Shown here one piece after another: positions 1 to 7,598 of a stretch of DNA of 64,000 nt. How positions within the stretch are numbered: position 1 is the stretch's first letter; the number at the start of each line of letters is the position of its first letter. Position numbers and translations under genes: made by a program. The stretch is taken from contig NZ_CP060714.1 of assembly GCF_014395975.1 (NCBI RefSeq), forward strand, positions 372,001 to 436,000. The letters are read 5' to 3'. This DNA is from Diaphorobacter ruginosibacter. GTDB lineage: Bacteria > Pseudomonadota > Gammaproteobacteria > Burkholderiales > Burkholderiaceae_C. The notes beneath the pieces were generated by a model. That model worked only from the letters and a program-made list of their open reading frames with translations. It did no database searches and had not been told where the DNA came from.

Positions 1-891
1 GATCAGCAACTCCAGGAACTCCCGCATCGCGGGCTGCAGCGCGCGGCCCGCGAGGGTCTGCACCTCGATATCGCGCAGGCCCATGCCTTCATCCGACAGA
101 GGCTTCACGATCAGCTCGCCGCGTGCCACCAGGTGGCGCACGCTGACCTCGCTGGAGACGCTGACGCCGCCGCTGTACTGCACGAACTTGAGCAGGGTCT
201 TGGCATGGTTGCTGACCAGCATGGGGTCGAGCGCGAGTTCCTGGCGTGCGCAGGCCATGTCGATCACCTTGCGCACGGCGAGCTCGGCGGGAGGCAGCGC
301 CAGCGGATAGCGCGTGAGCTCGGCCAGGGTGACGCTCCGCTTGCGGGCGAGCGGATGCCCGGGCGGCAGGATCGCCACGACAGGCGCCGATTGCCGATGC
401 ACGACGCGGATGTCCTTCATTGGCGCAAGGCTGAAGCACAGGCCGATGTCGGCGTCGCCCATGAGGATGTTGCGGGGGACCTGCGCGGTGGCGCTGACCA
501 GCACCTCGAAGCGCACGCCGGGGTAGTCCTGCCGGAACTGGGCGCACACATGCGGTACGAGTTCGTTGGCGAATGCGTCGGAGGTGGCGATGCGTACGGC
601 GCCGCTCTGGAGGTGGGCCAGGGCATGGATGGCTTCGACGGCCTGCTCGGCTTCCTGGCCGATGCGCCGCGCGTGCTGCGCAAGAATCTCGCCTGCGGCC
701 GTGGGCACCATGCCGCGTGCATGGCGCTCGAAGAGCGCGGTATCGAGTTGCGACTCCAGGCTGGCGATCTGGCGGCTGATGGCCGAAGTGGCCACATGCA
801 GGCGTTCGGAGGCCAGGCTGACCGAGCCGCATTGCACCACTTCCAGGAAGTAGCGCAGGGCAGTGTCCTGCAACTGGTGGATGGCTGACAT
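1..891 (-). CDS. LysR-family transcriptional regulator (3' end outside window)
   Basis: This reading frame runs on the minus strand from an ATG at 891 to the first base of the window, giving 297 codons with no stop, so its C-terminal end is missing. The N-terminus (MSAIHQLQDTALRYF) continues into a winged helix-turn-helix with the LysR pattern of SLASERLHVATSAISRQIAS at about residues 25-44. An effector-binding domain follows, with the typical stretches SGAVRIATSD and GDADIGLCFS. A TGA lies three codons upstream of the ATG, which fixes the start. The gene is divergent from a Bug-family receptor gene, the usual layout for a LysR regulator of its neighbour. The inducer is unknown. I am sure of the family but not of the target. 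Confidence 0.9.
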   Translation of the reverse strand, partial: MSAIHQLQDTALRYFLEVVQCGSVSLASERLHVATSAISRQIASLESQLDTALFERHARGMVPTAAGEILAQHARRIGQEAEQAVEAIHALAHLQSGAVRIATSDAFANELVPHVCAQFRQDYPGVRFEVLVSATAQVPRNILMGDADIGLCFSLAPMKDIRVVHRQSAPVVAILPPGHPLARKRSVTLAELTRYPLALPPAELAVRKVIDMACARQELALDPMLVSNHAKTLLKFVQYSGGVSVSSEVSVRHLVARGELIVKPLSDEGMGLRDIEVQTLAGRALQPAMREFLELLI

Positions 892-937
892 GCGATTTCA
901 ATGGTTTGCCGGATGTGATTGCGCTGATTGTGAAGCA

Positions 938-963
938 TTGCCGTTCCGGCAAATCCGATTTGC
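938..963. promoter_or_regulatory. Two overlapping 15-bp palindromes, candidate LysR operator
   Basis: TTGCCGTTCCGGCAA (938-952) is a perfect inverted repeat with the T-N11-A core of LysR boxes. It overlaps a second perfect inverted repeat, GCAAATCCGATTTGC (949-963). Both lie in the 144-bp divergent region between the LysR gene and the Bug-family gene. That LysR proteins bind T-N11-A palindromes in such regions is established; that this is the operator is inferred. Confidence 0.5.
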
Positions 964-1035
964 TGAATTTCTGATGGTTGCAAGCAGCTCCGGTGCATAA
1001 GATAGACGCTCCTTTTTCACGATCGAGGGCGAGCC

Positions 1036-2088
1036 ATGAACCCATCTTCTGCCGCAAAACCGCACGCCGTGCCCGCTGTGGCTGCACTGAATCGGCGCAC
1101 GCTGCTCATCCATTCGATGGCGGCGGGCGTGCTGGCGGCAGGCATGGGGACCGGCGCTGGCGCATGGGCGCAGCAGCCTGCAGAGGCGGCATGGCCGGGC
1201 AAACCGGTCCGGGTGATCGTTCCGTTTCCGTCGAGCGGTGCCACCGATCTGATCTCGCGCGTGATCGCGCAGCGCGTGTCGCAGGATCTCGGCCAGCAGT
1301 TCGTCATCGACAACAAGCCCGGCGCGGGCGGCACGATCGGTGCCGCCGAGGCTGCCAAGGCGGCCGCCGACGGCTACACGCTGCTGTTCACCACCAGCAG
1401 CACGCACGCGATCTCCCCGCACCTGATGCCGCGCCTTGCGTACAAGGTGGAGCAGGATTTCACGCCGATCGCCCACGTGGCGGATGCCGCCAGCGTGCTG
1501 CTGGTGACCCCCTCGCTGCCCGTCAAGAACGTGCAGGAGCTGATTGCCTACGCCAAGGCCAACCCCGGAAAGCTCAACTACGCGACCAGCGGCAATGGCA
1601 CGATCGTGCATCTGAACGCGCTGGAATTCTCGGCGCGTGCGGGCGTCAAGCTCACGCACGTGCCCTACAAGGGGACGGCACAGTCGATCACCGATCTGGT
1701 GGCGGGCCAGGTGCATGTCCTGTTCGATTCCATTCCCACCGGCATGCCGCATGTCACCAGCGGACGCCTGCGTGCGCTGGCGGTCACCAGCGAGCACCGC
1801 AGCACGCTGGCGCCCGAGCTTCCGACGATCGCGGAGACGCTGCCCGGCTACTCGTCGGTCACCTGGTTCGGCGTCTATGGCCCGGCGGGCATGAAGCCCG
1901 AGCTGGTCCAGCGCGTCAATGCCGCATTCAACAAGGCAATCCAGAGCCCGGATGTCGCGGCCGCGCTCGCCAAGCTGGGAGCCGAGCCCGCGAGGCCGGA
2001 GACCCCCGCGCAGTTCCATTCCATGGTGAAGGCCGACAGCGCCCGCTGGGCCAAGGTCATCAAGGACAACAACATCACTCTCGACTAA
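1036..2088 (+). CDS. Bug-family (TctC-like) periplasmic solute-binding protein
   Basis: The 350-residue protein belongs to the Bug/TctC receptors, which are very abundant in Burkholderiales and bind small carboxylates and amides in the periplasm. The N-terminus has an RR-containing export signal (NRRTLLIHSMAAGVLAAG) ending near AWAQQ. The mature part begins WPGKPVRVIVPFPSSGATD, the hallmark of the family, and later shows NKPGAGGTIGAAEAAKAAADGYT. A purine-rich SD (GAGGGCGAG) precedes the ATG. No TctA or TctB membrane genes adjoin it, so this is an orphan receptor that may use a distant transporter or act in sensing. It is followed after 16 bp by a gamma-glutamyltransferase-like gene, probably in one operon. 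The ligand is unknown. Confidence 0.92.
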   Translation: MNPSSAAKPHAVPAVAALNRRTLLIHSMAAGVLAAGMGTGAGAWAQQPAEAAWPGKPVRVIVPFPSSGATDLISRVIAQRVSQDLGQQFVIDNKPGAGGTIGAAEAAKAAADGYTLLFTTSSTHAISPHLMPRLAYKVEQDFTPIAHVADAASVLLVTPSLPVKNVQELIAYAKANPGKLNYATSGNGTIVHLNALEFSARAGVKLTHVPYKGTAQSITDLVAGQVHVLFDSIPTGMPHVTSGRLRALAVTSEHRSTLAPELPTIAETLPGYSSVTWFGVYGPAGMKPELVQRVNAAFNKAIQSPDVAAALAKLGAEPARPETPAQFHSMVKADSARWAKVIKDNNITLD

Positions 2089-2104
2089 AAAGGAAGAAGA
2101 GCCC

Positions 2105-3709
2105 ATGTCTCCCACCATCCAGGATTGGGCGCTGCCCTACGCTTCCCATCGCTCTTCCGTGCTCGGCCGCAATGTGGTGAGCACGTCGCAGCCTCTGGCC
2201 GCGCAGGCCGGCCTGCGTATGCTGCTGGCTGGCGGCAACGCGGTGGACGCCGCGGTCGCAGCGGCCATGGCGCTCACCGTGGTCGAGCCTTCGGGCTGCG
2301 GCATCGGTAGCGACGCCTTCGCCATCCTCTGGGACGGCAAGGAACTGCATGGCCTGAATGCGTCGGGCCGTTCCCCGGCCGCGTGGACGCCCGAGTATTT
2401 CAAGCAGCTTGGCGGCATTCCCGAAAAGGGCTGGAACGCGGTGACGGTGCCCGGCGCGGTGTCCGCCTGGGTGGAGCTGTCGCGGCGCTTCGGCAAGCTG
2501 CCCCTCGAACAGGTGGCGCAGCCGGCGATCGACCTTGCGCGCAATGGCTTCCCGGTGTCGCCGGTGATCGCCACGCTGTGGGAGCTCGGTGCGCAGAAGC
2601 TGGGCACGCAGCCCGGGTTTGCGGAATGCTTCATGCCGCAGGGTCGCGCGATGCGTGCCGGCGAGATCTTCAAAAGCGAGGCCCACGCGCGCACGCTCGA
2701 ACTGATTGCGCAAACGAAGGGCGAGGCGTTCTATCGGGGCGAGCTGGCGCAGAAGATGGCGGCTCACTCGCAGGCCAACGGCGGTGCGATGACGGTCGAG
2801 GACCTGGCGGCACACAAGGCCGACTGGGTCGGTACGGTGTCGCAGCCGTTCGGCGATTCGGTGATCCACGAGATCCCGCCGAATGGCCAGGGCATCGCAG
2901 CCCTGATGGCGTTGGGCATGCTTGATGAACTGGGCATCGGAGGCCAGCCGCTCGACAGCGCGGACACGGTGCACCTGCAGATCGAGGCGATGAAGCTCGC
3001 ACTGGCCGACCTGCACGAGTACAACGCCGACATGGACCACATGCGCGTGAAGCCGCAGGAGGAACTGCTCAGCCGGGACTACCTGCGCGAGCGCGCGAAG
3101 CTCATCGACATCCGCCACGCCGGCAATCCGACCTATGGCGCCCCGCAGCGCGGCGGTACGGTGTACCTCGCGGCGGCCGACGCCAGCGGCATGATGGTGT
3201 CGTTCATCCAGTCCAACTACATGGGCTTCGGCTCGGGCGTGGTGGTTCCCGGCACGGGCATCAGCCTGCAGAACCGCGGCTGCGGCTTCACGACGCAAAG
3301 CGGTCATGCGAACGAGGTGGGACCGCGCAAGCGCCCGTCGCACACCATCATTCCGGCGTTCGCCATGAACGCAGACGGCACGCCGCAGATGGCCTTTGGC
3401 GTGATGGGCGGTCCCATGCAGTCGCAAGGCCACCTGCAGATGGCGGTGCGCGTGCTGCGCTACGGCCAGAACCCGCAGGCGGCGGCCGACGCGCCGCGCT
3501 GGCGCGTGACGGGAGCCAAGGGCGTGGCCGTCGAGCCCGCGTTCGATGCCGGGGTGCTGGCGGAGCTGCGCGCACGCGGCCATGCAATCACCGTGGAGGA
3601 AGGCAATGGCGTCTTCGCCTTTGGCGGTGCCCAGTTGATCCTGCGCGACGGCGATCACTATGTCGCAGGCTCGGATCCACGCAAGGACGGTCAAGCAGTC
3701 GCGTTCTGA
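2105..3709 (+). CDS. ggt: Gamma-glutamyltransferase-family Ntn hydrolase
   Basis: The 534-residue protein resembles gamma-glutamyltransferases, which mature by self-cleavage and move or hydrolyse gamma-glutamyl groups such as that of glutathione. GGNAVDAAVAAAMALTVVEP near residues 40-59 is the family N-terminal motif. The block around GGTVYLAAADASGMMVSF matches the cleavage site, which makes Thr352 the predicted nucleophile. The glycine-rich GFGSGVVVPGTGISLQNRG follows. I see no signal peptide, so unlike E. coli Ggt it should be cytoplasmic. Some relatives are acylases with other substrates, so the substrate is open. The start is supported by an AAGGAAGAAG SD. It is probably cotranscribed with the Bug receptor upstream. 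Confidence 0.85.
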   Translation: MSPTIQDWALPYASHRSSVLGRNVVSTSQPLAAQAGLRMLLAGGNAVDAAVAAAMALTVVEPSGCGIGSDAFAILWDGKELHGLNASGRSPAAWTPEYFKQLGGIPEKGWNAVTVPGAVSAWVELSRRFGKLPLEQVAQPAIDLARNGFPVSPVIATLWELGAQKLGTQPGFAECFMPQGRAMRAGEIFKSEAHARTLELIAQTKGEAFYRGELAQKMAAHSQANGGAMTVEDLAAHKADWVGTVSQPFGDSVIHEIPPNGQGIAALMALGMLDELGIGGQPLDSADTVHLQIEAMKLALADLHEYNADMDHMRVKPQEELLSRDYLRERAKLIDIRHAGNPTYGAPQRGGTVYLAAADASGMMVSFIQSNYMGFGSGVVVPGTGISLQNRGCGFTTQSGHANEVGPRKRPSHTIIPAFAMNADGTPQMAFGVMGGPMQSQGHLQMAVRVLRYGQNPQAAADAPRWRVTGAKGVAVEPAFDAGVLAELRARGHAITVEEGNGVFAFGGAQLILRDGDHYVAGSDPRKDGQAVAF

Positions 3710-3829
3710 CGCTGCACCCATGGCGGTACGGACACCGTTGCCCGCTTCTGGCGGCATTGACTGACACGGGGAATGGAAGCGGGGTTTTCATAATCGCAAC
3801 ATCTCAACAGATGGAATGAGGGTGCGAAC

Positions 3830-4411
3830 ATGGATACTCCGCAGCAACCGGGCACGGGCGTGACCGCGCGCCAGATTCGTGACACGGTAGGCCGCAGCTG
3901 GTGGCTGATCCTGCTCTTCGGTGTCTTCTCGCTGCTGTTCGGGATCATGGCGCTGGTGAACCCGCTGGCGGCAGGGGCGGGCCTCACATGGGCCATCGGC
4001 CTGCTGGCGCTGGCGGAAGGCATCGCCGGACTGATCGGTGCCTTTGGGAAGAATGCCGGTGTCTCGCGTGGCTGGATGATCCTCTACGCGGTGATCTCCA
4101 TCGTCTTCGGCCTGCTGGCCGTGGCGAACCCGCTGTCGATGGCGGCCAGCATCGCCGCAGTGACAGGGGCATGGTTCATCGTCTCGGGTGTCATGCGCAT
4201 CATCTGGGCGATCCGGGTACGCAAGGAGATCGACAACGAGTGGATGCTGATCCTGGGCGGTGTGCTGGGTATTGTCCTGGGGGTGCTGCTCATGATGGCG
4301 CCGATTGCAGGCGTGCTGGTCGGGGCCATCTGGATCGGTGCGGGCGCACTCATCTATGGCGTGCTGCAGATCTGGGCCGCGTTCAAGGTACGCAAGCTGG
4401 GTGCCTCATGA
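3830..4411 (+). CDS. HdeD-family (DUF308) integral membrane protein
   Basis: The 193-residue protein is mostly hydrophobic, with about six membrane segments arranged as repeated hairpins. Examples are WWLILLFGVFSLLFGIMALV, GLTWAIGLLALAEGIAGLIG and WMLILGGVLGIVLGVLLMMA. This pattern is typical of HdeD/DUF308 proteins. HdeD in E. coli is linked to acid resistance, but the biochemical role of the family is not settled. A GAGGG SD lies before the ATG. The gene stands alone, with 120 bp to the ggt gene upstream, and faces a minus-strand exporter gene. Confidence 0.85.
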   Translation: MDTPQQPGTGVTARQIRDTVGRSWWLILLFGVFSLLFGIMALVNPLAAGAGLTWAIGLLALAEGIAGLIGAFGKNAGVSRGWMILYAVISIVFGLLAVANPLSMAASIAAVTGAWFIVSGVMRIIWAIRVRKEIDNEWMLILGGVLGIVLGVLLMMAPIAGVLVGAIWIGAGALIYGVLQIWAAFKVRKLGAS

Positions 4412-4472
4412 AGGCAGAGCACCTGTTCTGAGTCCCGAGGGCGTCAGCCGGCCCACCCTGCGGTCGGCGACG

Positions 4473-5396
4473 CTATCTGCTTTCGCGCACGGAAAGCCAC
4501 ACGCTCAGCATGCCGCCGATGGCAATCGTGATCATGCCGATCACGGCCCAGTGGTCGGGTATGTGGCCGTACAGCACCCAGCCGGCAAAGAGCGCAAAGG
4601 GAATCTGGCTGTAGAGAAAGGGTGTGATGGTTGCCGGCTTGGCGTGCTCGTACGCCTGCAGCAGGAGCAGGTGGCCGATGGAGCTGCCCACGCCCATGGC
4701 GATCGCGCCGATCCACAGCGCGGTGGACATCTGTCCCGTCCAGACCCACGGCAGGATGGCGGTGGTGAGGGTCAGTGCGACGAGGCTGGTATAGATCTGC
4801 GTGGTGAGCGGGCGTTCCTTGCCGGCCATCTGGCTGCTCACGATCTGGTAGGTGGTGTTGGCCAGCAGTTGCAGCATGGGCCAGAGCAGCGCGCCGAACG
4901 AGAACGTATCGCCGCCGGGACGGATGATGATGAGCGTTCCCATGAAACCCACGACGACCAGGACCCAGCGCAACGGGCTCACGTTCTGTCGCAGCCAGAG
5001 CGCCGCGACGAGCGTCATGGCGATCGGTGTCATCGCCACGATGGCGGTGAATTCCGCGAGCGGCAGGTAGCGCAGGCTCATCATGGCGCAGCCGTTGCTT
5101 GCGCAGAAGAGGAATGCGCGCATGATCTGAAAGCGCCAGTGGCGGGTGCCGAACACCTGCGTCCCGTGGCGGGCTACGCCAATGCCGATGGTGATCACGG
5201 TTTGCAGGCTGTAGCGCAGCCACAGCGCCATGAAGATGGGGACGAGTGCCCCCACGTACTTCGAGCCGGCATCCAGCACGGAAAATGCTGCACAGGCGCA
5301 GACGGTCAGCAGAATTCCCGTCAGTGCGGAGCCCGGACGCAAGGCCGCGCCACCGATGCCGACGGGTGTGGAGTCACGGGCAGTGGGTTGGGGCAC
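4473..5396 (-). CDS. EamA/DMT-family membrane transporter
   Basis: The 307-residue protein has about ten predicted membrane segments in two EamA-like halves, as in drug/metabolite transporters. Typical segments are FMGTLIIIRPGG at the end of the first half and AIGMITIAIGGMLSVWLSV-like sequence at the C-terminus. DMT proteins usually export metabolites or amino acids, and the substrate cannot be read from the sequence. The gene is convergent with the HdeD-like gene, with about 60 bp between the stops, and divergent from the P-loop kinase gene. Confidence 0.85.
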   Translation of the reverse strand: MPQPTARDSTPVGIGGAALRPGSALTGILLTVCACAAFSVLDAGSKYVGALVPIFMALWLRYSLQTVITIGIGVARHGTQVFGTRHWRFQIMRAFLFCASNGCAMMSLRYLPLAEFTAIVAMTPIAMTLVAALWLRQNVSPLRWVLVVVGFMGTLIIIRPGGDTFSFGALLWPMLQLLANTTYQIVSSQMAGKERPLTTQIYTSLVALTLTTAILPWVWTGQMSTALWIGAIAMGVGSSIGHLLLLQAYEHAKPATITPFLYSQIPFALFAGWVLYGHIPDHWAVIGMITIAIGGMLSVWLSVRESR

Positions 5397-5551
5397 GGCG
5401 AGAAAGGGCTCTTTGAAGGTGCGCGCCAGGACGGGCCTGGCGTCGGGAGACGCTGATTATAAAAAGAGGTGCGCTGTCGTGCGCGCTCGCCGTGCGGCAT
5501 TCGATCAGCTTTCCATAACGCGCAGTCGCGCGCTGGTCTACACTTTTGCCG

Positions 5552-6133
5552 ATGTTTCCTGCACCTGTTCATCTGCATATCTTTGGCGCTTCAGGCAGCG
5601 GAACCAGCACGCTGGGCAAGGCACTGTCGCAGCGGCTGGGATGGCTGCAGCTGGAGTCGGACGATTTCTTCTGGAAGCCTACGCCGCAGCCCTTCACCGA
5701 GAAAGTCCCGGAGGCCGAGCGGGCCCCCAACATGCTGCGCGCGCTGAAGGGGCACGAGAACTGGATCGTCAGTGGTGGCTCGCTCTACACCTGGGCGCGG
5801 GATGTGATCCCGCTGTTCACGCACGCAGTGTTCCTGCGTCTCGATGATGCGCTGCGCATGGCCCGCCTGAGAGAGCGGGAGCGCGAGCGATTCGGCGATG
5901 CGCTCGTCAACGATCCCGTGCGCAGGCAGGTGAGCGAGGCGTTCTTCGAGTGGGCCGCGGGCTACGAGAAGGGCACGGACAGCCATCGCAGCCTGCAGCG
6001 GCACAGGCGCTGGGCCGACGAGGAACTGCATTGCCCCGTGCTGGAGCTGGGCACCAGCGATCCGGTGCCGCAGCTCGTGGAGTCCGTTATCGACTTCCTG
6101 CGCGCTCCAGCAGCATCGAGTCGCCGTAGCTGA
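5552..6133 (+). CDS. P-loop nucleotide/small-molecule kinase-like protein
   Basis: The 193-residue protein starts with MFPAPVHLHIFGASGSGTST, placing a Walker A loop (GASGSGTST) at about residues 12-20. A core like adenylate or shikimate kinase follows, including LGWLQLESDDFFWKPT, where acidic residues sit at the usual substrate or metal position, and an arginine-rich lid (ARLRERERERFG). It probably phosphorylates a small molecule, but the substrate is unknown. The ATG at 5552 is preferred to an in-frame TTG two codons upstream. Its 3' end overlaps the convergent queA gene by 47 bp, so the last 15 codons are antisense to queA. Confidence 0.75.
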   Translation: MFPAPVHLHIFGASGSGTSTLGKALSQRLGWLQLESDDFFWKPTPQPFTEKVPEAERAPNMLRALKGHENWIVSGGSLYTWARDVIPLFTHAVFLRLDDALRMARLRERERERFGDALVNDPVRRQVSEAFFEWAAGYEKGTDSHRSLQRHRRWADEELHCPVLELGTSDPVPQLVESVIDFLRAPAASSRRS

Positions 6134-7205
6134 AGAAGCGGTACTGGCTGTCGATCGCATGCCGGTACAGCGACATGACGCGCTCGTAGCCGGCAAACGC
6201 GCTCACCAGCATCATCAACGTGCTCTTGGGCAGGTGGAAGTTGGTGATCAGCAGGTCCACCACCTGGTACTTGAAGCCGGGTGTGATGAAGATGTTGGTG
6301 TCGCCCGAAAGCTGGCCGCTCCTGGCCCATGACTCGAGCGTGCGAACCGTGGTGGTGCCCACGGCGATGACGCGGCCGCCGCGCTGGCGGCAGCGCTCGA
6401 GGGCGGCGAGTGTCTGCAGGGGAATGCTGTACCACTCGCTGTGCATGGTGTGCTCCGCGAGGTTCTCCGTCTTCACGGGCTGGAAGGTTCCCGCCCCCAC
6501 ATGCAGCGTGACGCTGGCGCGCTCGATGCCGCGCGCGGCCAGGCGTGCGAGCACCTCTTCGTCGAAGTGCAGCGCGGCGGTTGGCGCGGCAACGGCGCCG
6601 GGCTGGGCGGCGAACACGGTCTGGTAGCGCTCGCTGTCCTCGGCTTCGTCGGGGTCGTCGTCCGTGTTCTGCTGGCGCTCGATGTAGGGCGGCAGCGGCA
6701 GATGGCCGAACTTCTCCATCAGCTCATACGGCGTCTCTCCCTGCGGACCGGTGAACGCGAGGTGGAACAGCGCGCCGTTCTCGTCGGGCCAGCGGCCCAG
6801 CAGCACGGCATCGAAGCCGCCGTTCTTCAGGCCGCCGCACAGGTGCATGCGTCCGCCGACCAGGGGCTTCTTGCTCACGCGCATGTGGGCGACCACCTGG
6901 TTGTTCTCCAGCACACGCTCGACCAGAATCTCCAGCTTGCCGCCGCTTTCCTTCTCGCCGAAGATGCGCGCCCTGAGGACGCGCGTGTCGTTGAACACCA
7001 GCAGATCACCGGGCTCGAGCAGATCGGGCAGTTCGCGGAAGATGCGATCGACCGGTGGCTGGCTGCGGCCATCCAGCAGCCGTGAAGCGCTGCGCACGGC
7101 GGTGGGGTGCTGGGCGATCAGGGATTCGGGGAGTTCGAAGTCGAAGTCGCTGAGCGTGAACGCGCGGTCGCCTTCGGGCTGATCGGATTGGGAAATATGT
7201 GGCAT
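6087..7205 (-). CDS. queA: S-adenosylmethionine:tRNA ribosyltransferase-isomerase
   Basis: QueA transfers and isomerises the ribosyl group of S-adenosylmethionine onto 7-aminomethyl-7-deazaguanine in tRNA, forming epoxyqueuosine in the queuosine pathway in the cytoplasm. The 372-residue protein begins with the typical FTLSDFDFELPESLIAQHP. It contains GDLLVFNDTRVLRARIFG, LPLPPYIER and LHVGAGTFQPVK, all diagnostic. It is slightly longer than the E. coli enzyme (356). The C-terminus ends FFSYGDSMLL plus a short tail, as expected. It overlaps the end of the convergent kinase gene. No tgt gene is visible downstream. Confidence 0.97.
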   Translation of the reverse strand: MPHISQSDQPEGDRAFTLSDFDFELPESLIAQHPTAVRSASRLLDGRSQPPVDRIFRELPDLLEPGDLLVFNDTRVLRARIFGEKESGGKLEILVERVLENNQVVAHMRVSKKPLVGGRMHLCGGLKNGGFDAVLLGRWPDENGALFHLAFTGPQGETPYELMEKFGHLPLPPYIERQQNTDDDPDEAEDSERYQTVFAAQPGAVAAPTAALHFDEEVLARLAARGIERASVTLHVGAGTFQPVKTENLAEHTMHSEWYSIPLQTLAALERCRQRGGRVIAVGTTTVRTLESWARSGQLSGDTNIFITPGFKYQVVDLLITNFHLPKSTLMMLVSAFAGYERVMSLYRHAIDSQYRFFSYGDSMLLERAGSR

Positions 7206-7598
7206 GGAAAGCGTGTGCCATCCGGGCTGCTACGGCATGGGCATGCGGGCGCCTCTGAATGGAGCCGGACAGGTACAGCGGGGCGGGCCCAGGCAACGTG
7301 TCCGGATGACGTCGGAAGAAGGGTTGAACGAAGGCCGCTATTTTAGAGGGTGTTCACGATCTCCACACGGGCGCGCGGACACGCCTCGGGTGGTCTGCGG
7401 CGGGCGACACATGCTGTTGCCAAAACAGTTGCCCGCATCAAGAACGTGGCTCGGAAGCGGGCCTATGCTTGCAGATCTCTATCTGTGTTGCTCTTGTTTT
7501 TGATTTTCATGCAGCAGACGTGCTAGCCTTCGCCACTTGCCTTCACTTCGCGCCCCAACTTCCTCACTCGTCCAGCGCCGCCCCGGCTGCGCAGCACC
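7206..7598. other. Intergenic region between queA and recG
   Basis: These 393 bp separate the divergent queA and recG genes and must hold both promoters. A possible queA -10 on the minus strand (TAAAAT, complement of 7340-7345) lacks a good -35. The second half is rather T-rich (about 7480-7520). I see no RNA gene, repeat or convincing small ORF. Confidence 0.4.

Noticed and set aside
2075..3757. A 560-codon minus-strand frame across ggt
   Set aside because: Antisense to a gene with family motifs; low-complexity composition and no SD.
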